NCBI RefSeq assembly: GCF_002139875.1
Contig: NZ_CP018793.1
Span: 1,054,001-1,118,000, forward strand
Length of the DNA stretch: 64,000 nucleotides
Direction of reading: 5' to 3'
From: Campylobacter vicugnae
GTDB taxonomy: Bacteria; Campylobacterota; Campylobacteria; Campylobacterales; Campylobacteraceae
Every line of letters begins with the position of its first letter. Position 1 is the stretch's first letter. Positions 18,680-28,701 of this stretch are shown piece by piece. The notes under the pieces are model-generated. The model was given only the letters and a program-made list of their open reading frames with translations. It searched no databases and was not told where the DNA came from. Position numbers and translations under genes: made by a program.

Positions 18680-19954
18680 TCAGGTTAGAGATTTTCTAGC
18701 CTGATCAATTGCACTTAATAGATAATCTACATCATCATCGCTATGAGACCAATGAAGGCTAACTCTTAGCCAACCTGGCTTAAAGCTTAATGGCTCATCA
18801 TCATTAAGGCCAAGCAGATCATGTCCATACGGTCCAGCACACGAACATCCAGCACGGCTTTGAATTCCAAATTTATTACTTAGAGTTTGAGCCAAATCAA
18901 ATGGAGAGATACCTTTAATATTAAAAGCAAAAATAGCAAGTCTTTGCATATTTTTTGGAGCGTAATTTATCACACCTTTTATATTTGCTAGACCTAATTC
19001 AAATTTATTCATTAGATTTATCTTTTGCTCATTTATAAACTCTAATCCAATCTTATTTCTAAGCTCAAAAGCCAAATATGCACGAATCAACTGAGTAATA
19101 GCAGGAGTACCAGCATCTTCTAGCTGCTCAATATCATCTAGATAATGCACACTTTTTTTACTCACATAGCTTACTGTTCCACCAGCAGAAAATGTAGGTA
19201 AATTTGAGCTAAATAGAGATTTTCTAATAGCCAAAAGCCCACAACTTCCTACTCCACCAAGTAGTTTATGTGGTGAGATAAATATCGCATCACATAAACT
19301 ACTATTTACATTTTCATATGCTATCAAACTTGAAGCATCAATAGCAATCACAGCTTTATATCTTCTTGCTACACGGTGTAATGCGTTAATATCAGTTTTT
19401 ATTCCAGTTACGTTTGAAGCTGCACTTATACTAATTATAATCTTTCTATTTGCATTGATTTTTAAAATTTTATCTAGTTCTCCCCAGTGCAAACCGCCAT
19501 CTTTTGCTAAAGGGATTCTTACTACTTCGCACAATCCTGCTCTATAACTAATCTCATTACTATGGTGTTCATACGGCCCTACAATTACAAGTGGCAAGGA
19601 TTTTTTAATAGTATCAAAATCAATATTTAAAGCCATTTTAGTTGCTGGTGGAATATAAATCCCCATTATCTCTTGAAATTTCTTAATAGCCGCACTACTG
19701 CCCTGCCCGCATGGCAAAAGAACAAAATCACTTTGTAAATTTAAAAATTTTTTTATTCCAGCTCTTGCATTTTCGTAGTAGTTTGTAGTAATATTTGAAC
19801 ACTCGCTACACTCACTATGAGTATTAGCGTAAGTTTGCAAAATACGCTTTATCTCATCTTCAATAGGTAAATATCCAAGCCCACTAGCTGTCCAGTCAAA
19901 ATAGTAAATTCCATCTTTTAATATTATATTTTGGCGAATTTTATCTATATTCAA
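18680..19954 (-). CDS. Class V aminotransferase, cysteine-desulfurase-like
   Basis: A 424-residue PLP enzyme of fold type I. The pyridoxal lysine is in SPHKLLGGVG near residue 230, with the cofactor Asp in AIDASS upstream. The C-terminal RAGCSCAGPYGHD matches the SufS/CsdA and isopenicillin-epimerase side of the class V family, and the cysteine there could accept sulfur. Its substrate cannot be settled; Campylobacter has a separate NifS-type desulfurase for Fe-S assembly. It stands alone between the AsmA-like gene and recG, 36 bases downstream of recG. Confidence 0.75.
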   Translation of the reverse strand: MNIDKIRQNIILKDGIYYFDWTASGLGYLPIEDEIKRILQTYANTHSECSECSNITTNYYENARAGIKKFLNLQSDFVLLPCGQGSSAAIKKFQEIMGIYIPPATKMALNIDFDTIKKSLPLVIVGPYEHHSNEISYRAGLCEVVRIPLAKDGGLHWGELDKILKINANRKIIISISAASNVTGIKTDINALHRVARRYKAVIAIDASSLIAYENVNSSLCDAIFISPHKLLGGVGSCGLLAIRKSLFSSNLPTFSAGGTVSYVSKKSVHYLDDIEQLEDAGTPAITQLIRAYLAFELRNKIGLEFINEQKINLMNKFELGLANIKGVINYAPKNMQRLAIFAFNIKGISPFDLAQTLSNKFGIQSRAGCSCAGPYGHDLLGLNDDEPLSFKPGWLRVSLHWSHSDDDVDYLLSAIDQARKSLT

Positions 19955-19990
19955 TAGTTTTTCCTAGATTTTTATATAATTATACTAAAT

Positions 19991-21790
19991 TTAGCTCAAA
20001 CCTGCTTTAAAAGCTGCTAGTCTATCTTTGGCTTTTTGCGTTATATCTTCATCCATATCATAGTATTCAAATGTCGCACCATGCTGTATCGTACCATCTA
20101 AAATATCTCCAGCTTGGCGGTTTTTTAAATCTATTTGAGCTACTATAAAACCATCAAGAGTTTGAGCAAATTCCTTAAGCCTACTTGGAATTGTAGCAAG
20201 CTTAGTGTATAGATAGCACCAGCCTTGCCCGCCATGCCTGCCAACTCTACCACGAAGCTGATGTAAAGAAGCAAGCCCTAACTTCTCAGCACCTACAATT
20301 ACAATAGTAGATAGCTTTGGCAAGGAGATTCCAACCTCTACAATTGTAGTAGCAAGCAATATATTGCCATCATTTGCAAACTGCTCTAAAACCTCATCTT
20401 TTTGCTTATCTTTACCATGAGTTACATAAACTTTTTCAAATTTATTTAACCAAAATGGCGCAGCTGCGCTTAGGCTTTGATAATTGCTTACTTGACTATC
20501 TTCTACAAGCGGATAGACAATTATAGTCTGCTTATTTTGCTTAATTTGCGATTTTATATGCTCTAAAAGAGCGTTAAATCCGCTATTTTGAATTATTAAT
20601 GTTTTAATATGTTTAGTAAATGGAATTTGTTTTAAAAAGCTAAAACTAACCAGTTCAGACTCAATAAGACAAAGCGTTCTAGGAATTGGAGTTGCACTAA
20701 ATTGCAAAAAGTGCGCCCGAAAATTCTCATTACGAGTTAATTCATCTATCTTTTGGCGTTGTATTGAACCAAACCTATGCTGCTCATCAATCATTATTAA
20801 AGTACTTTTTGGTAACTCTTGATATAAAAGAGCGTGTGTGCCAATTATCAAATTTGCCTCTTCTAGTTTAGCATTTTTTAAGCCTTTTTTGAGATACTCT
20901 ATCTTCATAAAGCTTGGCAAAAGTTTAAGTGCTTGATTATAAAGCTGAGTAGCTAAAACAGTAGTAGGTGCCATTAATATAGATCTATTTGGGTAATTTA
21001 GCAACGCAGCACCTAAAATCACCAAGGTCTTACCACTACCTACATCACCCATTATAACACGCTTTGCTGCTATGCTTTTGCCCAAATCCAATCTAATATC
21101 ATCAATAGCTTTTAGCTGATCATCTGTAGGAGTAAATGGCAAAGTCTCTATCCAAGATGTAATATCATAAGGCTTAATAGCACTAGCTTTAAAAAGAACC
21201 TTTTTAGCACTTAACTTTTTAAAATAGTTAAAAATTTCAACAAATTTTAAAAGCTCTAATCTTTTACTATCTAAATTTAAAACTCTATAAATTGCCTCAT
21301 CGCTAAGCTCATGCAAAGCTAAAATTTCTCTAGCTTCATCATCATTAAGACCTTGAGATTTTAAAGATTCAATATTTAGATATTTTTTGATTAAATTTTG
21401 AATTTGATTATCTTTTAAATCTCTTTTATAGTGTGGGATAATCTCTCCGACTTTGGTTATAATTTTTGGATTGCTAAATTGCCAAACTCCATTATATATC
21501 GTGCTTTTACCATGAATATATAAGGTTTTTCCGCGTTTAAATGATGAATAATGCCACGACCTAGCATTAAAAATTACGATACTAACATCGCATTTCCATG
21601 AAATACAATAGGCTAATATATTAAGTGTAGTTGGACGAGTAACTAATGATTTTACCTCAATCTCAACGCTATTTTCGCCTATATTTGGCTCATTTTTGAC
21701 TCTTTGGTCATCATAGCTTTTAGGCAAGATTAAAGCTAGGTCCAGCAAACTTGCAATACCTAGCTCTTTTAATTGGCTATTTTGACTCAT
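19991..21790 (-). CDS. recG: ATP-dependent DNA helicase RecG
   Basis: A 599-residue superfamily 2 helicase that remodels stalled forks and Holliday junctions. The Walker A motif GDVGSGKT lies near residue 248, the DEQH box near 333, SATPIPRT follows, and motif VI is QLRGRVGRHGGQGWCYL. The protein is shorter than E. coli RecG (693) because the N-terminal wedge is reduced, as is usual in Campylobacter. It overlaps the M16-like gene by 14 bases, so the two are coupled. Confidence 0.93.
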   Translation of the reverse strand: MSQNSQLKELGIASLLDLALILPKSYDDQRVKNEPNIGENSVEIEVKSLVTRPTTLNILAYCISWKCDVSIVIFNARSWHYSSFKRGKTLYIHGKSTIYNGVWQFSNPKIITKVGEIIPHYKRDLKDNQIQNLIKKYLNIESLKSQGLNDDEAREILALHELSDEAIYRVLNLDSKRLELLKFVEIFNYFKKLSAKKVLFKASAIKPYDITSWIETLPFTPTDDQLKAIDDIRLDLGKSIAAKRVIMGDVGSGKTLVILGAALLNYPNRSILMAPTTVLATQLYNQALKLLPSFMKIEYLKKGLKNAKLEEANLIIGTHALLYQELPKSTLIMIDEQHRFGSIQRQKIDELTRNENFRAHFLQFSATPIPRTLCLIESELVSFSFLKQIPFTKHIKTLIIQNSGFNALLEHIKSQIKQNKQTIIVYPLVEDSQVSNYQSLSAAAPFWLNKFEKVYVTHGKDKQKDEVLEQFANDGNILLATTIVEVGISLPKLSTIVIVGAEKLGLASLHQLRGRVGRHGGQGWCYLYTKLATIPSRLKEFAQTLDGFIVAQIDLKNRQAGDILDGTIQHGATFEYYDMDEDITQKAKDRLAAFKAGLS

Positions 21791-23003
21791 TATACAAACA
21801 AGCGATGCTAAGCCTATTTATATCTTTTAGGCTAGATATAAACTCATTTAATATATTTAATTCTAAACTCTTAATACGCTCTAAATTCAAATCAAACTCA
21901 CCAAGTTCATAACCATAATAGTACTCTTTTTGTGCTATTGATAGTCGCTTAAATAGCGTCTCTTTACTAAGAGGTTCGCTGCCAAGCAAGAAATTTCTAG
22001 CAGCTTCAAGCTCTTTTTGCGTTGCGCCATTTTGAACAAATTTAGATATTTCATCTTTTATTAAAAATATCGCCTCATCTTTATTCTCATTTTTAGTTTG
22101 CAAGTAGCCATTTAAAGCGTTATAGCTAAGATTTAAATTTGCTGAGCAATATACGCTATATGCTAGTCCTCGCTTTACACGGATTTCCTCCATTAATCTA
22201 GAACCAAAACCACTACTACCTAAGATAAACATCGCTACACTAAGCTTATATTTATCTTCTATATTATAGTTTAATGGTGAGCCAAAATATATATATGCTT
22301 GTTGGCTTGGTTTATCGATTATCTTTAAGCTCTCACTATCACTTACTGTGATTTTATTTAGCTCTTTTTTCTTACCGCTATTTAATACCTCACAAAGTTT
22401 ATCAAATTTAATATTTATTGGATCTATATCTCCGCCTAAGACAATAAACATATTTTCAAGATTTAAATTTGATCTTATAAACTCTTTAATATCATCGAGC
22501 TCAATCTCTTCTATACTTTGTGGAGTTCCAATACTTGGTATAGCTAGGCGTGAGTTTGGATACAATATCTCTTTTAAAGCGTTGCTAGATTGATAGTCAT
22601 AATCGCTGCTATTAGAGGCAATTATGCCTAAAGCTTGTGTTTTTAGCTTTTTTAAGATATTTTTATCATAGTTTGGATCAGCAAGCAAATCCAAAAGCAT
22701 ATTAAAACCATATTCAAAATGCTCACTTAAGCTCTCTAGCCCAATCTCAAATGTCTCAAATCCAGCATTTGCGCTAAGCATAATAGCTCTCATATCAAGA
22801 GCTTTATTAAACTCATTACTACCAAGCTTTTTTGTTCCTTCGCTTAGTAGCTCTGCAGCTAGTTTGGCTACTCCATATCTCTTTTCAACGCAAGTTCCAG
22901 CTGTTTTAAATACTAGCTTTAAGCCAACAATAGGCAATTCACGGCTATGTTCGTAGATTAAAGTTACATCATTATTGGCTATTTTTAAATTTAATTTTTC
23001 CAC
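21777..23003 (-). CDS. M16 peptidase-like protein lacking the zinc motif
   Basis: A 408-residue insulinase/M16-family protein. The family layout is clear: YGVAKLAAELLSEGT near residue 40, and RMEEIRVKRGLAYSVY near 265-285. Where active enzymes have HxxEH this protein has KLAAE, so no zinc site can form. It resembles the non-catalytic partner subunit of bacterial M16 heterodimers; an active partner would be encoded elsewhere. The start is GTG, sharing its G with the pyk stop TAG, after a GAGGT ribosome-binding site. It is coupled with pyk upstream and recG downstream. Confidence 0.8.
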   Translation of the reverse strand: MEKLNLKIANNDVTLIYEHSRELPIVGLKLVFKTAGTCVEKRYGVAKLAAELLSEGTKKLGSNEFNKALDMRAIMLSANAGFETFEIGLESLSEHFEYGFNMLLDLLADPNYDKNILKKLKTQALGIIASNSSDYDYQSSNALKEILYPNSRLAIPSIGTPQSIEEIELDDIKEFIRSNLNLENMFIVLGGDIDPINIKFDKLCEVLNSGKKKELNKITVSDSESLKIIDKPSQQAYIYFGSPLNYNIEDKYKLSVAMFILGSSGFGSRLMEEIRVKRGLAYSVYCSANLNLSYNALNGYLQTKNENKDEAIFLIKDEISKFVQNGATQKELEAARNFLLGSEPLSKETLFKRLSIAQKEYYYGYELGEFDLNLERIKSLELNILNEFISSLKDINRLSIACLYNESK

Positions 23004-24445
23004 TATTTTACCTCATTTAGATAATACTCTATTTGATCTTTTCTTAAAATTCTTATATAGTTTGTGCTTCCTATCTTTCCAGCTGGATAGCCTGCTGTAA
23101 GCGTATAAGTAGATTGATAATCTATCAATCCAGCATCTTTTAACCCTTTTATTGTATTAGCTAGAAGTAAATTTAACTGATTTTGCGGGATAACTAAACT
23201 TGGAGTAACGCCCCAGACAATAGTAAGACTTCTAGCCACATTTTCATCATGTGTTACAGCTATAATTGGCATTTGAGGACGATTTCTTGCCATTTTAATT
23301 GCACTTGAACCACTACTAGTAATAGAGATAATAGCATTTGCTCCAATTCTTTGAGCTAGATGTGAGCTAGCACTTGCTACCATATCAGTCTCATCGGTAA
23401 ATTCAAACTCATCAAATTTACCATATGGATAAATAGATTCACTTTGCGATATTGTCGCACTCATAGCCTTAACCACTGCTACTGGATTTATACCCACTGC
23501 ACTCTCTTCACTTAGCATAACTGCATCTGTTCCATCTAAAACAGCATTTGCTACATCGCTAATCTCAGCTCTAGTGGCACTTTGGCTCTTAGCCATAGAA
23601 AGCATCATTTGAGTAGCTGTAATAACTGGGCGGTTTGCGGCATTGGCTTTTTTGATTATTAGCTTTTGAATACTTGGAACCTTATAGTATGGCACTTCAA
23701 TTCCTAAATCTCCACGCGCTACCATAATACCATCGCTTGCTTCTATAATATGATCAATATTTTCTACTGCATCAAATTTCTCTATTTTAGCAAATACCTT
23801 AGCACTTGAGCCAAACTCTTTTAATATAGCCTTAGCATTTATAATATCATTTGCATTTTGCACAAAACTTATAGCGACAAAATCTACTCCATTTTGCGCA
23901 CCCCAAAGCATATCATCTCTATCTTTTTGAGTAATAACATCAATATTTAGTTTAGTATTTGGGAAATTTACCCCTTTATTTGAGCTTAGTATGCCATCAT
24001 TTTCTATTACAGTTTCAATCATATCTGGCAGACATTTTACTACCTTTGCCTTAATCATTCCATCATATAAATATATATATTCACCCTCTTTTAACAAGGA
24101 TAAAATTTGAGGCTGATTTATGCTAAGTTCATAAATTTCTCCATTTTTATGGCCAATTATGCTATCTTTTAATACATTTAATCTATCTCCAGCTTTTAAC
24201 TCAAATGGCTCTTTTAAAGCTCCAACTCTAATCTTTGGCCCACAAATATCTTGCAAGATTCCAACTCTTATACCAAGAGAATTTGAAGCCTCTTTTATCT
24301 TATCAATTGTGGATTTATGATATTCATGTGAGCCATGTGAGAAATTTAGCCTAAATACATTTACACCCTCTTGGATTAGTGATTTTATAACATCTATGGA
24401 GTCGCTAGATGGACCTATGGTTGCTACTATTTTAGTTCTTTTCAT
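23003..24445 (-). CDS. pyk: Pyruvate kinase
   Basis: A 480-residue glycolytic enzyme converting phosphoenolpyruvate and ADP to pyruvate and ATP. It starts MKRTKIVATIGPSS; the active-site block holds VARGDLGIEVPY and ATQMMLSM, and the C-terminal allosteric domain is complete. ATG 24445 is chosen over an upstream in-frame start because AGGAG lies five bases before it. As a partly asaccharolytic genus, Campylobacter uses the enzyme mainly for pyruvate supply from PEP. It shares one base with the next gene. Confidence 0.95.
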   Translation of the reverse strand: MKRTKIVATIGPSSDSIDVIKSLIQEGVNVFRLNFSHGSHEYHKSTIDKIKEASNSLGIRVGILQDICGPKIRVGALKEPFELKAGDRLNVLKDSIIGHKNGEIYELSINQPQILSLLKEGEYIYLYDGMIKAKVVKCLPDMIETVIENDGILSSNKGVNFPNTKLNIDVITQKDRDDMLWGAQNGVDFVAISFVQNANDIINAKAILKEFGSSAKVFAKIEKFDAVENIDHIIEASDGIMVARGDLGIEVPYYKVPSIQKLIIKKANAANRPVITATQMMLSMAKSQSATRAEISDVANAVLDGTDAVMLSEESAVGINPVAVVKAMSATISQSESIYPYGKFDEFEFTDETDMVASASSHLAQRIGANAIISITSSGSSAIKMARNRPQMPIIAVTHDENVARSLTIVWGVTPSLVIPQNQLNLLLANTIKGLKDAGLIDYQSTYTLTAGYPAGKIGSTNYIRILRKDQIEYYLNEVK

Positions 24446-24523
24446 ATTTGCTCCTAATTTTTGCAAATTATATCAAATTTAAGAATAAATTTTAAAAATT
24501 TTTAAAGCGTGGAGTTTAGGAAT

Positions 24524-24543
24524 TAGGCGGATTTCTCCGCCTA
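24524..24543 (-). terminator. Hairpin after mqo
   Basis: A GC-rich 8-base stem (TAGGCGGA with its complement) and a four-base loop lie just downstream of the mqo stop. The following minus-strand sequence has no long U run, so this is a probable but weak terminator. Confidence 0.55.
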
Positions 24544-24546
24544 GTA

Positions 24547-25893
24547 TTAGTCAAATAGCTCTTCGTTTAGCTTAGCTTCATTAAAGTTTTTACCTAGATA
24601 TTCACATATTTCACGTACATCTCTTAAGGCATTGCCAAGACAGCTTGTCGCACCTGGACTTGGAGTCATATTAAAGATAATACCGGTTTTTGGATTGATA
24701 CTTGCCTCGCCTAGCATTAGCTTTTTCTCAGTTTTATTTAAAACTTGAGGACGAACGCCACCAAAACCTTTAGCATATACTATATCGCTAGTTTGAAGGC
24801 TTGGTACGATTTTTCTAGCATCTTTTACAAATAATTTTTTATTTATATATGGCACCTCAAAGGCAAAATTACGCAAGATATAATTGCGAATTTCACTATC
24901 TTTGAATAGATCAAACAAGATACCTGCTATAGTTAAATCAAAATTTAGAGTCTTACAAAAGTCAAGGAAGCTACCCCAATTATCATGATATCTTTCTAGT
25001 TTTGGTAACGCTAAAGCCGTAGGGCCAAATCTTGTACAACCATCGGCTAAGATATCTGGATCTCCATGTAGTGCTGCAAATGGTAGCTTAGGATTTTGAA
25101 CCATATAAACCTTACCATTTAATAATTTTTTCTTAGTCAAATAGAAACTTCCAGCTACAGGCAGACAGCCAAAGTCTAGACCATAACCCATCTTATGAGC
25201 TAGATATAATGAGTGAGCACCAGCATTTACCACTACAAAGTCAGCGCTAATTGATAGACCATTTGCTGTTTGAATATAATATTTATCTCCATTATGAATA
25301 ATCTCATCTACTCTTGAATTTAGATATACATCACACTCGCCGCCCTCTTTTTTAGCATTTTCTACAAATGTAGTTGTAAATGCACCATAATCTACTGTGG
25401 TATATTCGCCACTTTTTACACCCATACCAACTACATTTTCAGCTCTATGAGTACCATCACTATTTAATATAATTTTTGGTTCGATTTTAGCTAGTTCAGC
25501 CTTATCATAAAACTCTAAATATGGATAAAGCTCTTTAAATTCCTCATATCTATTTTTAATATACTCTACCTCAACATCGCCAACGCCAATTGCCATTTTT
25601 TGGCCATCAAACATATATTTACCTTGATAGCCGTGTTGCAAACCATATTTTACTACCATTCTAGCAGTTTTGCTTACTTTTTGAGCTTTTTCAAATGTAT
25701 AGTTTGTCTCTATATCACCACAATGTACAGTCTGCGAATTAGCAGTTCCTTTTGAATTTAGCGTAGCAAGACCACCATATTTTTCTACTAACGCAATGCT
25801 TTTAATATCTGTATATCTTGCCAATTCATATAGTAGCGCACCGCCACTGATACCGCCACCGACTATCACCACCTCGTAGTGTTTTTCTTTCAT
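24547..25893 (-). CDS. mqo: Malate:quinone oxidoreductase
   Basis: A 448-residue FAD-dependent membrane-associated enzyme oxidising malate to oxaloacetate with electrons to menaquinone. The dinucleotide motif VVIVGGGISGGALLYEL is at the N-terminus, followed by GTANSQTVHCGDIETNY, and the C-terminal FNMTPSPGATSCLGNA block is present. The length matches the short epsilonproteobacterial Mqo. No signal peptide is present. It lies alone upstream of pyk, as in C. jejuni. Confidence 0.9.
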   Translation of the reverse strand: MKEKHYEVVIVGGGISGGALLYELARYTDIKSIALVEKYGGLATLNSKGTANSQTVHCGDIETNYTFEKAQKVSKTARMVVKYGLQHGYQGKYMFDGQKMAIGVGDVEVEYIKNRYEEFKELYPYLEFYDKAELAKIEPKIILNSDGTHRAENVVGMGVKSGEYTTVDYGAFTTTFVENAKKEGGECDVYLNSRVDEIIHNGDKYYIQTANGLSISADFVVVNAGAHSLYLAHKMGYGLDFGCLPVAGSFYLTKKKLLNGKVYMVQNPKLPFAALHGDPDILADGCTRFGPTALALPKLERYHDNWGSFLDFCKTLNFDLTIAGILFDLFKDSEIRNYILRNFAFEVPYINKKLFVKDARKIVPSLQTSDIVYAKGFGGVRPQVLNKTEKKLMLGEASINPKTGIIFNMTPSPGATSCLGNALRDVREICEYLGKNFNEAKLNEELFD

Positions 25894-26015
25894 CCTTTAA
25901 CTCCTAAGACATTTTTTGAATTCTGTAGTATATATTAATAAAACTTAAAGATAACAAAAGAAAAATAGTAAATTACAATATTTATAAATTTATCAGTTTA
26001 AAAAATCAAATTTAT

Positions 26016-26984
26016 CTAATAAATATCAAAATTATCTCTAATTTTCTCAATATCTTCTTTGCTGCTAAGACTAAGCATTAAAAGCACTCTAGATTTTTGT
26101 GGATTTAGTGAATCACTAGCTATAAATCCAAGCTCAGCAAAATCCAACTCGCTACCATTTATTACTCCACCATTTACACGACTTGATATTACTACAACTA
26201 CTTCATTATCTCTAGCACTTTTTAAAAATTTTAGCATTTGAGGGCTTAGATTACCATTACCTAAGGCTGCACACACTATGCCTTTTATAGCATTAGATTT
26301 ATAAAGCGTTTCAATTTTAGCCCCAGCATAATCATAAAGTATATCAACTCTTGGTAAGATATCTGGGTTAAATTTGCTTTGTAATGTGTGTTGTCTTAAG
26401 CTTTTGGTATAGAATTTAACTTTGCCATAATGTACTATTCCACATTTACCACAATTTGGCGAACTAAATGCATTTAGTGCTATTGTATCCATCTTGCTAA
26501 CTTCTCTAGCAAGATGAATCTCATCATTTATCACCACTAATACGCCCATACCAGCACTCTCATCAGCAGCAGCCACACTAATAGCATTATATAAATTCAT
26601 AGCCCCATCGCTACTAAGCGAATTATGACTTCTCATAGCAGCACTCATCACCACTGGCTTATGACTTTTAATAGTTAAGTTTAAAAAATATGCACTCTCT
26701 TCAAGCGTATCAGTGCCATGTGTTATTACTATAGCATCTACTTCATTGCTGCTTAAAAGCTCATTACATTTGCGTACAAGCTCTAGCCAAATATTTTCAT
26801 TCATATTTTGTGAGCCGATATTGCAAATATCAATCCCACAAACTTTGGCTATATCTTTAATCTCATCAAAACTATCTAAAATATCATTAATATCTATTTT
26901 ACCACTCTCATATTTACCGCTTAATGAGCTTGTGCTACTCCCTGCTATTGTGCCACCAGTGGCTAAAACTACTATTTTTTTCAC
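26016..26984 (-). CDS. L-asparaginase, cytoplasmic type
   Basis: A 322-residue asparaginase/glutaminase-family hydrolase. Both catalytic motifs are present: ATGGTIAG (residues 8-15) and THGTDT (88-93), each with its nucleophilic or activating threonine. There is no signal peptide, unlike the periplasmic AnsB/AnsA variant of some Campylobacter strains, so it probably acts in the cytoplasm. The start is GTG, inside a four-base GTGA overlap with rmuC. Confidence 0.88.
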   Translation of the reverse strand: MKKIVVLATGGTIAGSSTSSLSGKYESGKIDINDILDSFDEIKDIAKVCGIDICNIGSQNMNENIWLELVRKCNELLSSNEVDAIVITHGTDTLEESAYFLNLTIKSHKPVVMSAAMRSHNSLSSDGAMNLYNAISVAAADESAGMGVLVVINDEIHLAREVSKMDTIALNAFSSPNCGKCGIVHYGKVKFYTKSLRQHTLQSKFNPDILPRVDILYDYAGAKIETLYKSNAIKGIVCAALGNGNLSPQMLKFLKSARDNEVVVVISSRVNGGVINGSELDFAELGFIASDSLNPQKSRVLLMLSLSSKEDIEKIRDNFDIY

Positions 26985-28285
26985 GATCTATATTCTATCT
27001 CATCATCATTTGTAGCATATGGCAAACTCTTAGTGGTTTTGGCTCCGAGTTTTTTTAGATTTTCAAATTTGCTTATTAAATTTCCACGCCCTTGATATAG
27101 AGTGGTTTTACCATCTTCTATTATCTTATTCATAGCTATTATTTGATTTTCTAATCTCTCATAGTTTTTAATAAATACATCAAATTTATCATATATCTTA
27201 CCAGCTTCATTAAATATCTTCATTGCATTTTCATCGCTTTTTAGATTTTGCCAGCAGATATAGACAGTTTTTAACGCCATAAGTAGCGTAAGAGGAGTAG
27301 TGATGAATATACCTCTTTCATAAGCATATTCATAAAGGCTACTTTGAGCACTAAGAGCTACAAAAAGCATATTATCATTTGGTATAAACATAAAGACATA
27401 CTCATAATTTTTATTATCCAAAAATGCATAATTTTTTGAGCTTAGATTATCTATATGATTTTTAATATCCTTAGCTAATGCTTTAGCATAGTTCTCTTTA
27501 GACTCCTCATCTTTAGCATTATGATACTCATTATAGTTAATCAATGAGCATTTAGCATCTATTATTGCTCTTTTATTCTCATCAAATTTAACCACAGCAT
27601 CTAGATATTTTTGGTTACCATTTTCATCTTTGCAAGATACTTGCTTTTCATAATTTACACCTAAAATAAGGCCACTGCTTTGCAATACGCTATCAAGCTG
27701 AATCTCACCCCAATTTCCTAATATTTTTTTATTACTTTTTAGTGCATCGGCTAAATTTTGTGCTTGTAACATTACCCCTTTTGTTTCGCTTTTTAGATTT
27801 TCAAAATTTACTTTAAAAGCACTATTTATCTCTAAATTAGACTTTTGGTATTTGCTTATTTCATCTTTTAATGGAGAGATTAGACTCTCTAAAATCTTAG
27901 CTGAACTTTCAGTTAGCTCTTTGCTATTTAAATTTAGCAAATTCTCACTCATCTGCTTAGTTTTTAATTCAAAATACTCTCTAGTTTTATTATCAAGCTC
28001 ATCTTGACGCTCTTTTAGCTCAATATTTGCCTCATTTGCACTCTTTAGCTTTGTTGATAACTCTGCGATCTTTTGAATATTTTCAATATTTTTTTCTTGC
28101 AATATCTTATTTTCATCTTTTATGCTATTTAATTCTTGTTCTTTTGTGCTTAGATTTAGACTTGTATCATTAAGTTTTTGCCCCAAAGTAGCCAACTGAC
28201 TCTGCTTTTTAAATAGTATAATACTAAGCCAAATACAAATAGCAGCCACAACTGCAAAAAGAGCGCTTAAAATTTCAATTATCAT
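26981..28285 (-). CDS. rmuC: DNA recombination protein RmuC
   Basis: A 434-residue protein with an N-terminal membrane segment (about 3-25), a long coiled coil to about residue 130 and a C-terminal RmuC nuclease-like domain containing NWGEIQLDSVLQSSGL and RAIIDAKCSL. The family limits DNA inversions and recombination at short repeats. That is relevant in a genome that appears to use repeat-based variation, though no direct link is shown. It is coupled to the asparaginase gene. Confidence 0.9.
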   Translation of the reverse strand: MIIEILSALFAVVAAICIWLSIILFKKQSQLATLGQKLNDTSLNLSTKEQELNSIKDENKILQEKNIENIQKIAELSTKLKSANEANIELKERQDELDNKTREYFELKTKQMSENLLNLNSKELTESSAKILESLISPLKDEISKYQKSNLEINSAFKVNFENLKSETKGVMLQAQNLADALKSNKKILGNWGEIQLDSVLQSSGLILGVNYEKQVSCKDENGNQKYLDAVVKFDENKRAIIDAKCSLINYNEYHNAKDEESKENYAKALAKDIKNHIDNLSSKNYAFLDNKNYEYVFMFIPNDNMLFVALSAQSSLYEYAYERGIFITTPLTLLMALKTVYICWQNLKSDENAMKIFNEAGKIYDKFDVFIKNYERLENQIIAMNKIIEDGKTTLYQGRGNLISKFENLKKLGAKTTKSLPYATNDDEIEYRS

Positions 28286-28307
28286 AATAGAGCCTTAATT
28301 AAGAATA

Positions 28308-28327
28308 AAGCCTAGATTTCTAGGCTT
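28308..28327 (-). terminator. Hairpin after the PhnA-like gene
   Basis: An 8-base stem (AAGCCTAG with CTAGGCTT) and a four-base loop lie 17 bases past the PhnA-like stop. On the minus strand it is followed by TATTCTTAATT. Confidence 0.6.
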
Positions 28328-28344
28328 ATTTAGAATAAATTTAA

Positions 28345-28554
28345 TTAGATTTTCTTTAAAAATTCACACTTTAGCACTACTGTGCCAACGCCATTCATCT
28401 TGCACTCCACCTCGCTATCTTTGCTTGTTAATTTTATATTTTTAATTGTTGTACCACGCTTAATTGTGCTACTAGCACCTTTTACCTTTAAATCTTTAAT
28501 AACTGTAACGCTATCACCTGCATTTAGCTCTGTTCCGTTTGAATCTTTTGCCAT
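28345..28554 (-). CDS. PhnA/YjdM C-terminal-domain protein
   Basis: A 69-residue protein matching the SH3-like C-terminal half of PhnA (YjdM): DSNGTELNAGDSVTVIKDLKV, then GTTIKNIKLT and a C-terminal CEFLKK. The N-terminal zinc ribbon of full-length PhnA is absent, as in many epsilonproteobacterial homologues. Despite the family name, a role in phosphonate use is not supported and its function is unknown. It is a single gene followed by its own hairpin, divergent from alaS. Confidence 0.82.
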   Translation of the reverse strand: MAKDSNGTELNAGDSVTVIKDLKVKGASSTIKRGTTIKNIKLTSKDSEVECKMNGVGTVVLKCEFLKKI

Positions 28555-28665
28555 TAGATATCCTTTAGTTAAATTAATCCAAAAATTATAGCTAGTTATT
28601 GCTTAAATTTCATAATTTAAATATAAAAATTTATATAAAATTTAGTAAATTTAGTAAATTTATGA

Positions 28666-28671
28666 TACAAT
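28666..28671 (+). promoter_or_regulatory. Probable -10 box of alaS
   Basis: TACAAT preceded by TATGA lies 30 bases before the alaS start; the ribosome-binding site is AGGGA. Confidence 0.4.
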
Positions 28672-28701
28672 CTAGCCATTTTTTTAAAATAGGGAAAATC
28701 T

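Noticed and set aside
28345-28554. Phosphonate utilisation gene
   Set aside because: The match is to the C-terminal domain of PhnA only; no C-P lyase or phosphonate transporter gene is nearby, so the pathway name is not supported.
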